DNA from: Pseudomonadales bacterium
GTDB lineage: Bacteria > Pseudomonadota > Gammaproteobacteria > Pseudomonadales > Halieaceae
NCBI GenBank assembly: GCA_024234675.1
Contig: JACKNU010000001.1
Coordinates: forward strand, 62,001 to 126,000
Length of the DNA: 64,000 nucleotides
Reading direction: 5' to 3'
Positions 43,052-52,173 of the stretch are shown piece by piece. Position numbers and translations under genes: made by a program. A model generated the notes under the pieces. It made no database searches. It was not told the origin of the DNA and saw only the letters and a program-made list of their open reading frames with translations. Numbering within the stretch: position 1 is the stretch's first letter; each line of letters starts with the position of its first letter.

Positions 43052-44893
43052 ATGACGACACGCAACAATATCCGCGCGCTGGCCGCGATGCTTGGCATGC
43101 TGCCGCTGGGCGGCGCCCTGGCGGCCGAATCGGCAGCCCAGTCCAACGCCTACTTCGGCGCGGTGCATGTGCACACCTATTATTCCTTTGACGCCTACAC
43201 CAATGGCACCCTGGCTTCCCCGGCCCAGGCATACCAGTGGGCCAGGGGCGAGGCGATACCGGGTGGCGGGGGTGGCCCCGACCTGAAAATCAGGCAGCCG
43301 CTGGATTTTTACGCGGTCTCGGACCACGCCGAGTGGCTGGGTGTGTTCAAGATGATGGAAGAGCCCGCCAGCGCCATCAGCAAGCACCCGCTGGCGCCGC
43401 TCATCACCTCTCCTGACCCGAATACGGCCATGCAGGCCTTCGCCACCGTGTTGCGCGACTTCAGCGGCGGCAAACGCGATCGCGCCCTCGAAGACCCCGC
43501 TCTCAGCAAGAGTGTGTGGAGCAAGATCGCCGCCACCGCCGACGAGTACTACCGCCCGGGAGAGTTCACCACCTTCCCGGCTTTCGAGTGGTCGGCCAAC
43601 CCTGAAATGCGCAACCTGCACCGCGTGGTGTTGTTCAGGGATTCGCGGAACCTGCCGGACCTGGTGCTGTCCTCCCTGGACTCCACGGACCCGGAGGTAT
43701 TGTGGGAGTGGATGGGTGAGCAACGCCAGCAGGGTGCGACCCTGCTGGCTATACCCCACAACGGCAATGCCAGCGATGGACTGATGTTTTCCCTGCAGAC
43801 CGTCGACGGCAAGCCGCTGGACGAGGCCTATATCCGCACCCGCGCCGCCAATGAACCCCTCTACGAGATCACCCAGATCAAGGGAACGTCCGAGACCAAC
43901 CCGGCGCTGTCCCCCAACGATGAATTCGCCAACTTTGAACAGTGGGACTACACCCTGTCGGCGGACGGCCTGCGGCCCACCCAGCGCAAGGGCAGTTTCG
44001 CCCGCCAGGCCCTGCTGGACGGTCTCGGCTTTGCCGCCCGCGGCATGGGCGACCCGTTCCAATACGGGTTTATCGGTGACTCCGATACCCACAACGCCGC
44101 TGCCAGCAATGAAGAATACAACTACAGCGGCAAATTCGCCTTCGAGAACAACCCCAAAGTACGCCTGCAGGGCGTGCCGGGGCAGCCGGCCCACCAGGTA
44201 CAGCAGGTGCGGGAATTCAGTTCCGGCGGCCTGGCCGGGGTGTGGGCGGCGGAAAACACCCGCGAGGCCATTTACGAGGCCATGCTGCGGCGCGAAACCT
44301 TTGGCACCAGCGGCCCCCAGATCAAGGTGCGCCTGTTCGGCGGCTGGGATTACGACAACGAGGATCTGGGGGCGGCGGATTTTGTCGCCCGCGGTTACGC
44401 CGGGGGTGTGCCCATGGGGGGTACCTTGTCGGCAGCGGGCAAGCAGGCGGCGCCCACCTTCATGGTGTGGGCCAGCAAGGATGCGCTCAGCGGAAACCTG
44501 GACCGGATCCAGATCATCAAGGGCTGGCTGGACGCCGACGGCCAGCAGCGGGAGAAAATCTACAACGTGGCCTGGAGCGGTGAGCGCAAGCCCGATGCCG
44601 ACGGCAAGCTGGCGGCGGTGGGCAATACGGTAGATGTTGCGAAGGCCAGCTACACTAACAGCATCGGTGCGCCCGAGCTGTCGGCACTGTGGCGGGATCC
44701 CGACTTCGACCCGTCGGAGCAGGCCTTCTACTATGCGCGGGTACTGGAGATTCCCACGCCGCGCTGGAGCACCTACGACGCCAAAACCCTGGGGATAGAC
44801 GTGCCGGAGGGCTTGCCCGCCAGCATCCAGGAGCGGGCTTTTTCTTCACCTGTCTGGTATCGGCCATCCGCCGGTGTCACAGCAAAGAGGTAA
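43052..44893 (+). CDS. Exported DUF3604 protein
   Basis: Protein of 613 residues with a signal peptide (AAMLGMLPLGGALAAE). AYFGAVHVHTYYSFDAY, DFYAVSDHAEWLG, AFEWS, IPHNGNASDG and FIGDSDTHNA place metal-type histidines and aspartates in the order of PHP-like amidohydrolase folds; this is the DUF3604 family. The function is unknown. GGGAGTAG precedes the ATG. It is followed after 5 bases by the enoyl-CoA hydratase gene and begins a plus-strand run that continues to prpE. Confidence 0.88.
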   Translation: MTTRNNIRALAAMLGMLPLGGALAAESAAQSNAYFGAVHVHTYYSFDAYTNGTLASPAQAYQWARGEAIPGGGGGPDLKIRQPLDFYAVSDHAEWLGVFKMMEEPASAISKHPLAPLITSPDPNTAMQAFATVLRDFSGGKRDRALEDPALSKSVWSKIAATADEYYRPGEFTTFPAFEWSANPEMRNLHRVVLFRDSRNLPDLVLSSLDSTDPEVLWEWMGEQRQQGATLLAIPHNGNASDGLMFSLQTVDGKPLDEAYIRTRAANEPLYEITQIKGTSETNPALSPNDEFANFEQWDYTLSADGLRPTQRKGSFARQALLDGLGFAARGMGDPFQYGFIGDSDTHNAAASNEEYNYSGKFAFENNPKVRLQGVPGQPAHQVQQVREFSSGGLAGVWAAENTREAIYEAMLRRETFGTSGPQIKVRLFGGWDYDNEDLGAADFVARGYAGGVPMGGTLSAAGKQAAPTFMVWASKDALSGNLDRIQIIKGWLDADGQQREKIYNVAWSGERKPDADGKLAAVGNTVDVAKASYTNSIGAPELSALWRDPDFDPSEQAFYYARVLEIPTPRWSTYDAKTLGIDVPEGLPASIQERAFSSPVWYRPSAGVTAKR

Positions 44894-44898
44894 ACAGT

Positions 44899-45747
44899 AT
44901 GGCATTACAGGCGCAACCCGAGCCCGGGAACGCTAGCGCGGACACCACCCCGGCGGAGCCCTTCCTGCTCGAAGACCTCAGGGGTAATGTGCTGTGGCTG
45001 ACCCTGAATCGTCCCGGGCAGCGCAATCCCCTGTCCAGTGGCATGATTACCGCCCTGCGCACGGCCATGGCCGGTGCCGCCGACAACCCCGCGGTGCGGG
45101 TGGTGGTCATCTCCGGCGCCGGATCGATGTTCAGTGCCGGCCATGACCTGCGCGAGATGCAGCGGCAAGCTGGCGAGAGCCCGGAGGCGCATCGGCAGCG
45201 GGTGCGGCAGGTACTGGATGACTGCGCCAGCATGATGCTGGGTATCGTGCACTCTCCCAAGGCGGTGATCGCCCGCGTGCACGGCACGGCCACCGCGGCC
45301 GGCCTGCAACTGGTGTCCGCCTGCGACCTGGCCATCGCCGATGAGCAGACCCGGTTCTGCACCCCGGGAGTGAATATCGGCGCCTTTTGCACCACGCCGT
45401 TGGTAGGGGTCGGTCGCAATGTACTGCGCAAGCACGCCCTGGAACTGGCCCTGACGGGCGATATGTTCGGCGCCGACGATGCCCTGCGTTTCGGCCTGAT
45501 CAACAAGGTCGTGGTCGCCGGAGAACTCGCTGCTGAAGTGGAGCAGTTGGCGGCAAAAATCGCCAGCAGATCTGCCCAGGCAATCCGCCTGGGCAAGGAG
45601 GCCTTTTATCGCCAGGTCGAGATGCCGCTGGAAGAGGCCTTCAGGTACGCCACCGAGGCCATGCTGGCCGGCCTGATGACAGCGGATGCCGCCGAGGGCA
45701 CCACCGCCTTCCTGGGCAAGCGCAAGCCGGTCTGGGGCGAGGCCTGA
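44899..45747 (+). CDS. Enoyl-CoA hydratase/isomerase family protein
   Basis: Crotonase-fold protein of 282 residues. NVLWLTLNRPGQRNPLSSGM, VVVISGAGSMFSAGHDL (oxyanion hole with the AGHDL motif) and HGTATAAGLQLVSACDLAIAD are diagnostic. The usual first catalytic Glu region reads GTATAAGLQL rather than GxxxGGGxEL, like ECHDC3-type proteins, so classic hydratase activity is uncertain. The ATG at 44899 has AGAGG upstream; the preceding gene ends 5 bases earlier. Confidence 0.88.
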   Translation: MALQAQPEPGNASADTTPAEPFLLEDLRGNVLWLTLNRPGQRNPLSSGMITALRTAMAGAADNPAVRVVVISGAGSMFSAGHDLREMQRQAGESPEAHRQRVRQVLDDCASMMLGIVHSPKAVIARVHGTATAAGLQLVSACDLAIADEQTRFCTPGVNIGAFCTTPLVGVGRNVLRKHALELALTGDMFGADDALRFGLINKVVVAGELAAEVEQLAAKIASRSAQAIRLGKEAFYRQVEMPLEEAFRYATEAMLAGLMTADAAEGTTAFLGKRKPVWGEA

Positions 45748-45753
45748 GTCGCC

Positions 45754-46185
45754 GTGCCGCTGACTGCCGACCGGGACATCGCCCGCATTCTCGAGACTAC
45801 CCGGCGTATCGCCCTGGTCGGAGCCAGTCACAAACCCGAGCGCCCCAGTCACCGGGTAATGCAGTTCCTGCTGGCTGAGGGTTACCAGGTGTTTCCGGTG
45901 AACCCCGGTCTCGCCGGCCAGGAGCTGCTGGGCTGCCAGGTCTACCCCGAGCTGGCCGCGGTGCCCGCAGCCATCGACATGGTGGAGGTATTCCGCCAGT
46001 CGCACTACCTGCAGGCGCTGGTGGACGAGGCTGTCGAAGTCGGCGCGAGGACAATCTGGACCCAGCTTGGGGTGGTCGATACGGATGCCGCCGCCCGGGC
46101 GGAGCAGGCCGGACTCGAGGTCGTGATGGATCGCTGCCCGGCAATCGAATTACCCCGCATACGGGCCGCTGGCCTGTTGCCCTGA
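45754..46185 (+). CDS. CoA-binding domain protein (YccU-like)
   Basis: Protein of 143 residues from a GTG start. IALVGASHKPERPSHRVMQFLLAEGYQVFPVNPG is the Rossmann-type CoA-binding motif, then VYPELAAVPAAIDMVEVFR and TIWTQLGV, and the conserved Cys-Pro of VMDRCPAIEL near the end. The family resembles the CoA-binding domain of succinyl-CoA synthetase alone; role not established. It lies 6 bases after the enoyl-CoA hydratase gene. Confidence 0.87.
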   Translation: MPLTADRDIARILETTRRIALVGASHKPERPSHRVMQFLLAEGYQVFPVNPGLAGQELLGCQVYPELAAVPAAIDMVEVFRQSHYLQALVDEAVEVGARTIWTQLGVVDTDAAARAEQAGLEVVMDRCPAIELPRIRAAGLLP

Positions 46186-46198
46186 GGAGGACAATGAT

Positions 46199-47641
46199 AT
46201 GACAGCGATAAACGAAAACCTGCACGCCGATACGGCCGCCCGTTTACGGTCCTGTTTCGAGCAACAGCGGGCCGCCTACCTGGAAGCGCCCAACCCGGAC
46301 TATGCCCAGCGCAAGCAGGACCTGCTGACGCTCAAGCGCATGGTGGCGGAGAATGTCGACGCCATCATCGCGGCGATCAACGAGGACTACGGCAACCGCT
46401 CGCGGCATGAGTCCCAGTTCGCCGAGATCATCTCCGTAACCGATGGCATCAATGACTGTATCAAGCACCTGAAGAAGTGGATGAAGGTGCAGAAGCGCCA
46501 TGTGGACCACAGCATGTTTTTCGGTGGCAAGAACCGCGTCATACCCCAGCCGCTGGGGGTGACCGGGATCATCGTACCCTGGAATTTCCCGATTAACCTG
46601 AGCTTCATGCCCCTGGCCTCGGCCTTCGCCGCGGGCAACCGGGCCATGGTCAAGATGTCGGAAAACTCCATTGCCCTGAGCCGCTTGCTGATCGGGCTTT
46701 GCGGGCGGTATTTTCCCGAGGAAAAACTGGCCTTTTTCGAGGAGACCGGCGGCGTCGGCATCGAGTTTTCGAAAATACCTTTCGACCTGCTGGTGTTCAC
46801 CGGCTCCGGGCAGACCGGGCGCGCGGTAATGGCGGCGGCGGCGCAAAACCTCACGCCGGTGGTGCTGGAACTGGGGGGCAAGGCCCCGGCGGTCATCGAC
46901 CCGAACTACCCGCTGGAAAAAGCGGTGGGGCGGATCATGTTCGTCAAGCAGTTCAATGCCGGCCAGATCTGCACCAACGTGGACTACGTATTCGTGCACG
47001 AGACCCAGCGGGAGGAGTTCGTGGCCCAGGCCAGGGCCTACGTGGCCAAGCACTGCCCCGACATCAACCATGTCGATTACACCTCGATTATCGACGACCG
47101 CTCGGTGCAGCGCCTGCAGGACACGCTGGCCGATGCCCGGGAAAAAGGCGCTACCGTGATCAACCTCTGTGGCAACCAGGAGGTAAACCTGGCGCAGCGC
47201 AAGTTCCCGCTGCACCTGGTGCTGGACACCACCCCGGACATGATCATCCGCAACCGCGAGACCTTCGGCCCGCTGCTGATGGTGCTGACCTACAAGGAAC
47301 CCGCCGAGGTGCTGGAATACGTCAACTCCCACGATCGCCCCCTGGCGCTATACCCCTTTACCAACGACGACAAACTGGCGGACCTGTATATCGAGCGCAT
47401 CATGTCCGGCGGCGTCACGGTGAACGATGCCTTGATGCATGTGGCCCAGCACGATATACCCTTTGGCGGGGTGGGCCCCAGCGGCATGGGGCACTACCAT
47501 GGCTACGAGGGCTTCGTGACCTTCTCCAAGTTGCGCCCGGTGTTTTACCAGGCGAGCTTCTCCTTCCTGCAGTGGCTGCGCCCGCCCTACAAGGGCTTCG
47601 CGACGCGGGTCTATAACCTGCTGGTGAAGCTCAAGAGTTGA
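46199..47641 (+). CDS. Coniferyl-aldehyde-type aldehyde dehydrogenase (copy 1)
   Basis: NAD(P)-dependent aldehyde dehydrogenase of 480 residues. VIVPWNFPINLSFMPLASAFAAGNRAMVKMSEN is the cofactor-binding region, LELGGKAP holds the general base Glu, and FNAGQICTNVDYVFV the catalytic Cys. HVAQHDIPFGGVGPSGMGHYHG near the end and the short C-terminus place it with coniferyl-aldehyde dehydrogenases, which act on a range of aldehydes. GAGGAC lies before the ATG. It overlaps the PQQ alcohol dehydrogenase start as TGATG, suggesting the two oxidise the same substrate in series. It is a paralogue of the gene at 57897-59336. Confidence 0.92.
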   Translation: MTAINENLHADTAARLRSCFEQQRAAYLEAPNPDYAQRKQDLLTLKRMVAENVDAIIAAINEDYGNRSRHESQFAEIISVTDGINDCIKHLKKWMKVQKRHVDHSMFFGGKNRVIPQPLGVTGIIVPWNFPINLSFMPLASAFAAGNRAMVKMSENSIALSRLLIGLCGRYFPEEKLAFFEETGGVGIEFSKIPFDLLVFTGSGQTGRAVMAAAAQNLTPVVLELGGKAPAVIDPNYPLEKAVGRIMFVKQFNAGQICTNVDYVFVHETQREEFVAQARAYVAKHCPDINHVDYTSIIDDRSVQRLQDTLADAREKGATVINLCGNQEVNLAQRKFPLHLVLDTTPDMIIRNRETFGPLLMVLTYKEPAEVLEYVNSHDRPLALYPFTNDDKLADLYIERIMSGGVTVNDALMHVAQHDIPFGGVGPSGMGHYHGYEGFVTFSKLRPVFYQASFSFLQWLRPPYKGFATRVYNLLVKLKS

Positions 47642-49773
47642 TGGTCATGCGCTATCCGTTCCTGCTGTTGCTTGCTCTGCTGGCCGCCTGCGACCGCGAG
47701 CAGGCCGCGGCCCCCGCGAGCCCCGGGGCCCCGGAGATCGCCGCGGTGATCGAGGCGCAGGTGGCGCCCCTGCCGGACACGGACTGGGCCCTGCACGGCA
47801 ATGACTACCGGGAGCAGCGTTTCTCTCCCCTGGCGCAGATCAACCGCGATAACGTTCAGGAGCTCGGCCTGGCCTGGTCATTCGATATGTATACCCAGCG
47901 CGGGGTGGAGGCCACCCCCCTGGTGGTGGATGGCGTCATGTATGTTACCGGCAGTTGGTCCATGGTCTACGCCCTGGATGCGCGCAACGGCGAGCTGAAA
48001 TGGTTTTTCGATCCCCAGGTCGACCGCTCGTTTCTCGCCAAGGGCTGCTGTGACGCGGTCAATCGCGGTGTCGCCTACACCGACGGCAAGGTCATCGTGG
48101 CCACCTACGACGGCCGCCTGGTGGCCCTGTCGGCGGCCGACGGTGCGGTGCTGTGGGAGGTGCAGACCACGGACCGGGAGCAGTCCTATACCATCACCGG
48201 CGCACCGCGTATCGCCGGCGACAAGGTAGTGATTGGCAATGGCGGCGCGGAGCTGGGAGTGCGCGGCTACGTGTCTGCCTATGACCTGGCCAGCGGCGCC
48301 ATGGTATGGCGTTTTTACACGGTGCCGGGAAACCCCGAAGACGGTTTCGAGAATGCGGCCATGGAGCGCGCCGCCAAAACCTGGACCGGTGAATGGTGGC
48401 AGTGGGGCGGCGGCGGCACCGTCTGGGACGCCATCGTCTACAACCCCGAGCTCGACCTGTTGTACATAGGGGTCGGCAACGGCTCCCCCTGGAACGCGCG
48501 CCTGCGCAGCCCCGGGGGGGGCGACAACCTGTACCTGGCCTCCATCGTGGCCCTGCGCCCGGACACCGGCGAGTACGTGTGGCACTACCAGACCACCCCC
48601 GGCGAGACCTGGGACTACACCGCCACCCAGCACATCATGCTGGCCGAGCTGGAAATAGACGGCAAGCCGCGCAAGGTGCTGATGCAGGCACCCAAGAACG
48701 GCTTCTTCTACGTGCTGGACCGGCAGAGCGGGGAGCTGATCTCCGCCGAGCAGTACGGCCAGGTCAACTGGGCCAGCCATGTCGACATGGCCACCGGGCG
48801 GCCGGTGGAAACCCCCAACGCCCGGGTGTTCGACGGTAAAAACGTGTCCCTGCCCAGCAATGCCGGCGCCCACAACTGGCCGCCCATGGCGTATAACCCG
48901 GACGCGGGGCTGGTGTATATTCCCGTGATGGTATTTCCGGTCGCGTTCCTGGAGCCGACCGAGGAAAAGGACAGCAAGCCCGGCCAGGGTTACTGGAACG
49001 TGGGATTCGATCGCATGGCCGGCTCTCCTCCGAAGATCCCCAACCTGGGCGAGATTCTCGATAGCCAGTTTCTGGGGCAGTTGGTGGCGTGGGATCCGGT
49101 GAAGCAGGAGGCTCGCTGGAAGGGGCCGGTAGGGCGCCCGGTGCTGGGCGGGGTGTTGAGTACCGCCGGCGGTCTGGTGTTCAGCGTGGCCCGTGCCGAT
49201 CAACTCGCAGCCTTCGATGCCTATACCGGGGAGGAATTGTGGTCCAGCTATACCGGTAACGCGGCTGCCGCGCCGATCTCCTACGCCATCGACGGAGAGC
49301 AATACATCGCCATCGCCCAGGGCTTTGGCGGTGGTTATGCCGCCGAGGGCGGGCCGGTGGCTCACGACTGGAAGATCAGGAATATGTCGCGGGTCATGGC
49401 CTTCAAGCTCGGCGGCAAGGCCGAGTTGCCCCCGCCGCGGGTGGACAATCGGGAGATGCCCAGGCCGGCCCCTGCGACCGCCGATGCCGCCACCCTGGAG
49501 CGCGGTGAAAGCGTTTATCACCGCCACTGCGGTTACTGCCACGGCGATGGTCTGCGCACCGGCGGCGTGACCCCTGACCTGCGCTGGTCCTCCGGGCAAA
49601 CCCATGAAATGTGGCAGGATATCGTCCTCGGTGGCGTGCTTCGGGAGCGCGGCATGGTGAGTTTCAGCGCTTACCTTACCCCGGATGACGCCGAGGCGAT
49701 TCGCCAGTATGTGCTTGCGGAGGCTAATCGCCTGTACCTCGAGACCCACCCGGAGCCCGTCGCCGGTAACTGA
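47641..49773 (+). CDS. PQQ-dependent quinohaemoprotein alcohol dehydrogenase (lipoprotein)
   Basis: Protein of 710 residues: a lipoprotein-type signal (LLLLALLAACD, lipobox LAAC), an eight-bladed PQQ propeller and a C-terminal cytochrome c domain with CGYCH (Cys630, Cys633, His634). The vicinal disulfide over PQQ is Cys136-Cys137 (GCCDA). The catalytic Asp is Asp325 in GETWDYTATQ; position +2 is Thr, not the Asp of lanthanide-dependent enzymes, so calcium is expected. It oxidises alcohols to aldehydes in the periplasm. No pqq biosynthesis genes are in the window. I chose ATG 47641; TTG 47638 and ATG 47647 are also possible. Confidence 0.93.
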   Translation: MVMRYPFLLLLALLAACDREQAAAPASPGAPEIAAVIEAQVAPLPDTDWALHGNDYREQRFSPLAQINRDNVQELGLAWSFDMYTQRGVEATPLVVDGVMYVTGSWSMVYALDARNGELKWFFDPQVDRSFLAKGCCDAVNRGVAYTDGKVIVATYDGRLVALSAADGAVLWEVQTTDREQSYTITGAPRIAGDKVVIGNGGAELGVRGYVSAYDLASGAMVWRFYTVPGNPEDGFENAAMERAAKTWTGEWWQWGGGGTVWDAIVYNPELDLLYIGVGNGSPWNARLRSPGGGDNLYLASIVALRPDTGEYVWHYQTTPGETWDYTATQHIMLAELEIDGKPRKVLMQAPKNGFFYVLDRQSGELISAEQYGQVNWASHVDMATGRPVETPNARVFDGKNVSLPSNAGAHNWPPMAYNPDAGLVYIPVMVFPVAFLEPTEEKDSKPGQGYWNVGFDRMAGSPPKIPNLGEILDSQFLGQLVAWDPVKQEARWKGPVGRPVLGGVLSTAGGLVFSVARADQLAAFDAYTGEELWSSYTGNAAAAPISYAIDGEQYIAIAQGFGGGYAAEGGPVAHDWKIRNMSRVMAFKLGGKAELPPPRVDNREMPRPAPATADAATLERGESVYHRHCGYCHGDGLRTGGVTPDLRWSSGQTHEMWQDIVLGGVLRERGMVSFSAYLTPDDAEAIRQYVLAEANRLYLETHPEPVAGN

Positions 49774-49875
49774 CGCGCGCGCTGCCAGGACTCGCCCTGC
49801 TTCCACCTTGGTCGAATTGCCAGCGGCAGCCCCGGGTATTAGTTTCAGCAGATTACTTGCAGCGGGAGTGCAACC

Positions 49876-51741
49876 ATGAGTGACAGCCAGATTTGGCAGG
49901 ACGCGGCCGAAAACATCCACTGGTACCAGCGGCCCACAAGGCTGTTGGATGACAGCAACCCGCCGTTCTACCGCTGGTACCCCGATGGCGTGACCAATGC
50001 CTGTTACAACGCCGTCGACATCCACGTGGAGCAGGGCAGGGGTGAGCAGCTGGCGGTTATTTATGACAGCCCGGTGACCAGATCCCGGCGCACTTACACC
50101 TACAGCCAGTTACTGTTGGAAGTCGCGCGGTTCGCCGGTGTGCTGGCGAGCCAGGGCGTGGGCAAGGGCGACCGGGTGATCCTGTATATGCCCATGGTGC
50201 CGGAAGCGCTGATCGCCATGCTGGCCTGCGCTCGTATTGGCGCCATTCACTCGGTGGTATTCGGCGGCTTTGCCAGCAATGAGCTGGCGGTGCGCATCGA
50301 CGACGCCACGCCCAGGGTGGTGGTGTCGGCGAGCTGTGGCGTGGAACCCAATCGCATCGTGGCGTACAAGCCGCTGCTGGACCAGGCGATAGAGCTGGCC
50401 ACGCACAAGCCCGACCAGTGCATCATCCTGCAGCGCCCGATGCAGGAGGCGACCCTGCAGCCGGGCCGCGACCTGGACTGGGAGGAGGCGATGGCCGATG
50501 CCGAGCCCGCCGCCTGTGTCCCGGTGGGCGCCAACGATCCGCTGTACATTCTCTACACCTCCGGTACCACGGGCCAGCCCAAGGGCGTGGTGCGCGATAC
50601 CGGGGGCAGTATCGTCAGCCTCAAGTGGAGTATGAAAAACATCTACAACGTCGATCCCGGCGAGGTGTACTGGGCGGCCTCGGATGTGGGTTGGGTGGTG
50701 GGGCACTCCTATATCGTTTACGGTCCGCTGTTCAACGGCAACACCACGCTCATCTACGAGGGCAAGCCGGTGGGAACCCCCGACCCCGGGGCGTTCTGGC
50801 GGGTTATCGATGAACACAAGGTCAAGGTGATGTTTACCGCCCCCACGGCGTTTCGCGCTATCCGCAAGGAAGACCCCGAGGGCAAATACCTGGACAAATA
50901 CGACCATTCCGGGCTGCGGGCGCTGTTCCTGGCGGGCGAGCGCTGTGACCCCAACACCCTGGAGTGGGCCCGGGAAAAGCTGCAGGTACCGGTGATAGAC
51001 CACTGGTGGCAGACCGAGACCGGCTGGTCCATTTGTGCCAATTGCCTGGGCATAGAACAGCTGCCCATCGTGCCCGGCTCCCCGGCCAGGGCGGTGCCCG
51101 GTTACGATGTGCAGGTGCTGGACCGGGACGGCAGTCCCGTGGCCCCGGGGGAGATCGGTGCACTGGTCATAAAGTCGCCGCTGCCCCCCGGTACTTTCAC
51201 CACCCTGTGGAATGCCGAAGATCGCTATGTAAAAGCATATTTCAGCAGGTATCCGGGCTATTACGAAACCGGCGACGCCGGCTATATCGATGACAACGGC
51301 TACGTGTTCGTGATGGCGCGCACCGACGATGTCATCAACGTCGCCGGCCATCGCCTCTCAACCGGGGCCATGGAGGAGGTGCTGGCGGACCACCCGGATG
51401 TCGCCGAGTGCGCCGTGATCGGCATTGCCGACAAGCTCAAGGGCCAGCTGCCCCTGGGATTGCTGGTGCTCAACGCCGGCGTTAACCGCGACCCGGGGGC
51501 CATCGTCGCCGAGGTGATTCAGCAGGTCCGCGACCGCATTGGCCCGGTGGCGGCCTTCAAGCACTGTGCGGTGGTCAGTCGCCTGCCCAAGACCCGTTCC
51601 GGGAAGATCCTGCGCGGCACCATGCGCAGTATTGCCGACGGCGAGCCCTGGAAAATGCCGGCGACCATAGACGATCCGGCCATCATGGATGAGATAAGCG
51701 CGGTGCTGGACTCCATGGCGTTGCAGGCCGATGCCGGCTAG
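49876..51741 (+). CDS. prpE: Propionyl-CoA synthetase (propionate-CoA ligase)
   Basis: ANL-family ligase of 621 residues. YILYTSGTTGQPKGVVRDTGG is the P-loop motif, WWQTETGWSI the A5 motif, YYETGDAGYIDDNGYVFVMARTDDVINVAGHRLSTGAMEE the hinge, and LPKTRSGKILR holds the acetylatable catalytic Lys. VVRDTGG and the ADVGWVVGHSYIVYGPL segment favour propionyl- over acetyl-CoA synthetase. GGGAG precedes the ATG. No prpBCD genes are adjacent. It overlaps the ychJ stop by 4 bases (CTAG shared on both strands). Confidence 0.9.
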   Translation: MSDSQIWQDAAENIHWYQRPTRLLDDSNPPFYRWYPDGVTNACYNAVDIHVEQGRGEQLAVIYDSPVTRSRRTYTYSQLLLEVARFAGVLASQGVGKGDRVILYMPMVPEALIAMLACARIGAIHSVVFGGFASNELAVRIDDATPRVVVSASCGVEPNRIVAYKPLLDQAIELATHKPDQCIILQRPMQEATLQPGRDLDWEEAMADAEPAACVPVGANDPLYILYTSGTTGQPKGVVRDTGGSIVSLKWSMKNIYNVDPGEVYWAASDVGWVVGHSYIVYGPLFNGNTTLIYEGKPVGTPDPGAFWRVIDEHKVKVMFTAPTAFRAIRKEDPEGKYLDKYDHSGLRALFLAGERCDPNTLEWAREKLQVPVIDHWWQTETGWSICANCLGIEQLPIVPGSPARAVPGYDVQVLDRDGSPVAPGEIGALVIKSPLPPGTFTTLWNAEDRYVKAYFSRYPGYYETGDAGYIDDNGYVFVMARTDDVINVAGHRLSTGAMEEVLADHPDVAECAVIGIADKLKGQLPLGLLVLNAGVNRDPGAIVAEVIQQVRDRIGPVAAFKHCAVVSRLPKTRSGKILRGTMRSIADGEPWKMPATIDDPAIMDEISAVLDSMALQADAG

Positions 51742-52136
51742 CCGGGCGTCGCGCTGACTTCGCCGCCCACGTACAGCCAGCGCCCCGCACTGCGCTGGAA
51801 TACGGATTTTTCGTGCAGTACCTGCTCGCTGCCGTTTGCAGCGCGATACCAGGCGTTGAATTCCACCCAGCCCTTGTCTCCCTGCTGGGCCCTGGCCAGA
51901 ATCTCCAGCCGGGTCCACTGCTGGCCGCGCTCGGACAGCGCCTCGGCGGTCAGCGTCCCCGCCGTGGGTGGAAACCAGGTCCGCAACAGGTAGTCCCCGT
52001 GGTTGCCCAGTGCATAGGCGCTGTAGCGCGAGCGCATCAATTGCTCCGGCGTCTTAGCCAGCTCGCCGTTATCCAGGAAGCGGCCGCAGCACCGTTTGTA
52101 CAGCTTGTTGCTGCCACAGACACAGAGTTCTTTCAT
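51738..52136 (-). CDS. ychJ: YchJ family SEC-C protein
   Basis: Protein of 132 residues. It opens with CVCGSNKLYKRCCGRFL, a zinc-binding SEC-C motif, followed by RSRYSAYALGNHGDYLLRTW and WTRLEILARAQQGDKGWVEF, which are diagnostic of the YchJ/UPF0225 family. Function unknown. The start at 52136 (MKELC) is the family start; an earlier ATG would begin inside the neighbouring MITE-like element. Confidence 0.9.
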   Translation of the reverse strand: MKELCVCGSNKLYKRCCGRFLDNGELAKTPEQLMRSRYSAYALGNHGDYLLRTWFPPTAGTLTAEALSERGQQWTRLEILARAQQGDKGWVEFNAWYRAANGSEQVLHEKSVFQRSAGRWLYVGGEVSATPG

Positions 52137-52173
52137 GTCGTTCCTTCGGTCTCCTGGTTTGATTTGCCAGCCT

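Noticed and set aside
48601..48627. Lanthanide-dependent (XoxF/PedH-like) alcohol dehydrogenase
   Set aside because: The residue two after the catalytic Asp325 is Thr, not Asp, so the calcium type is more likely.
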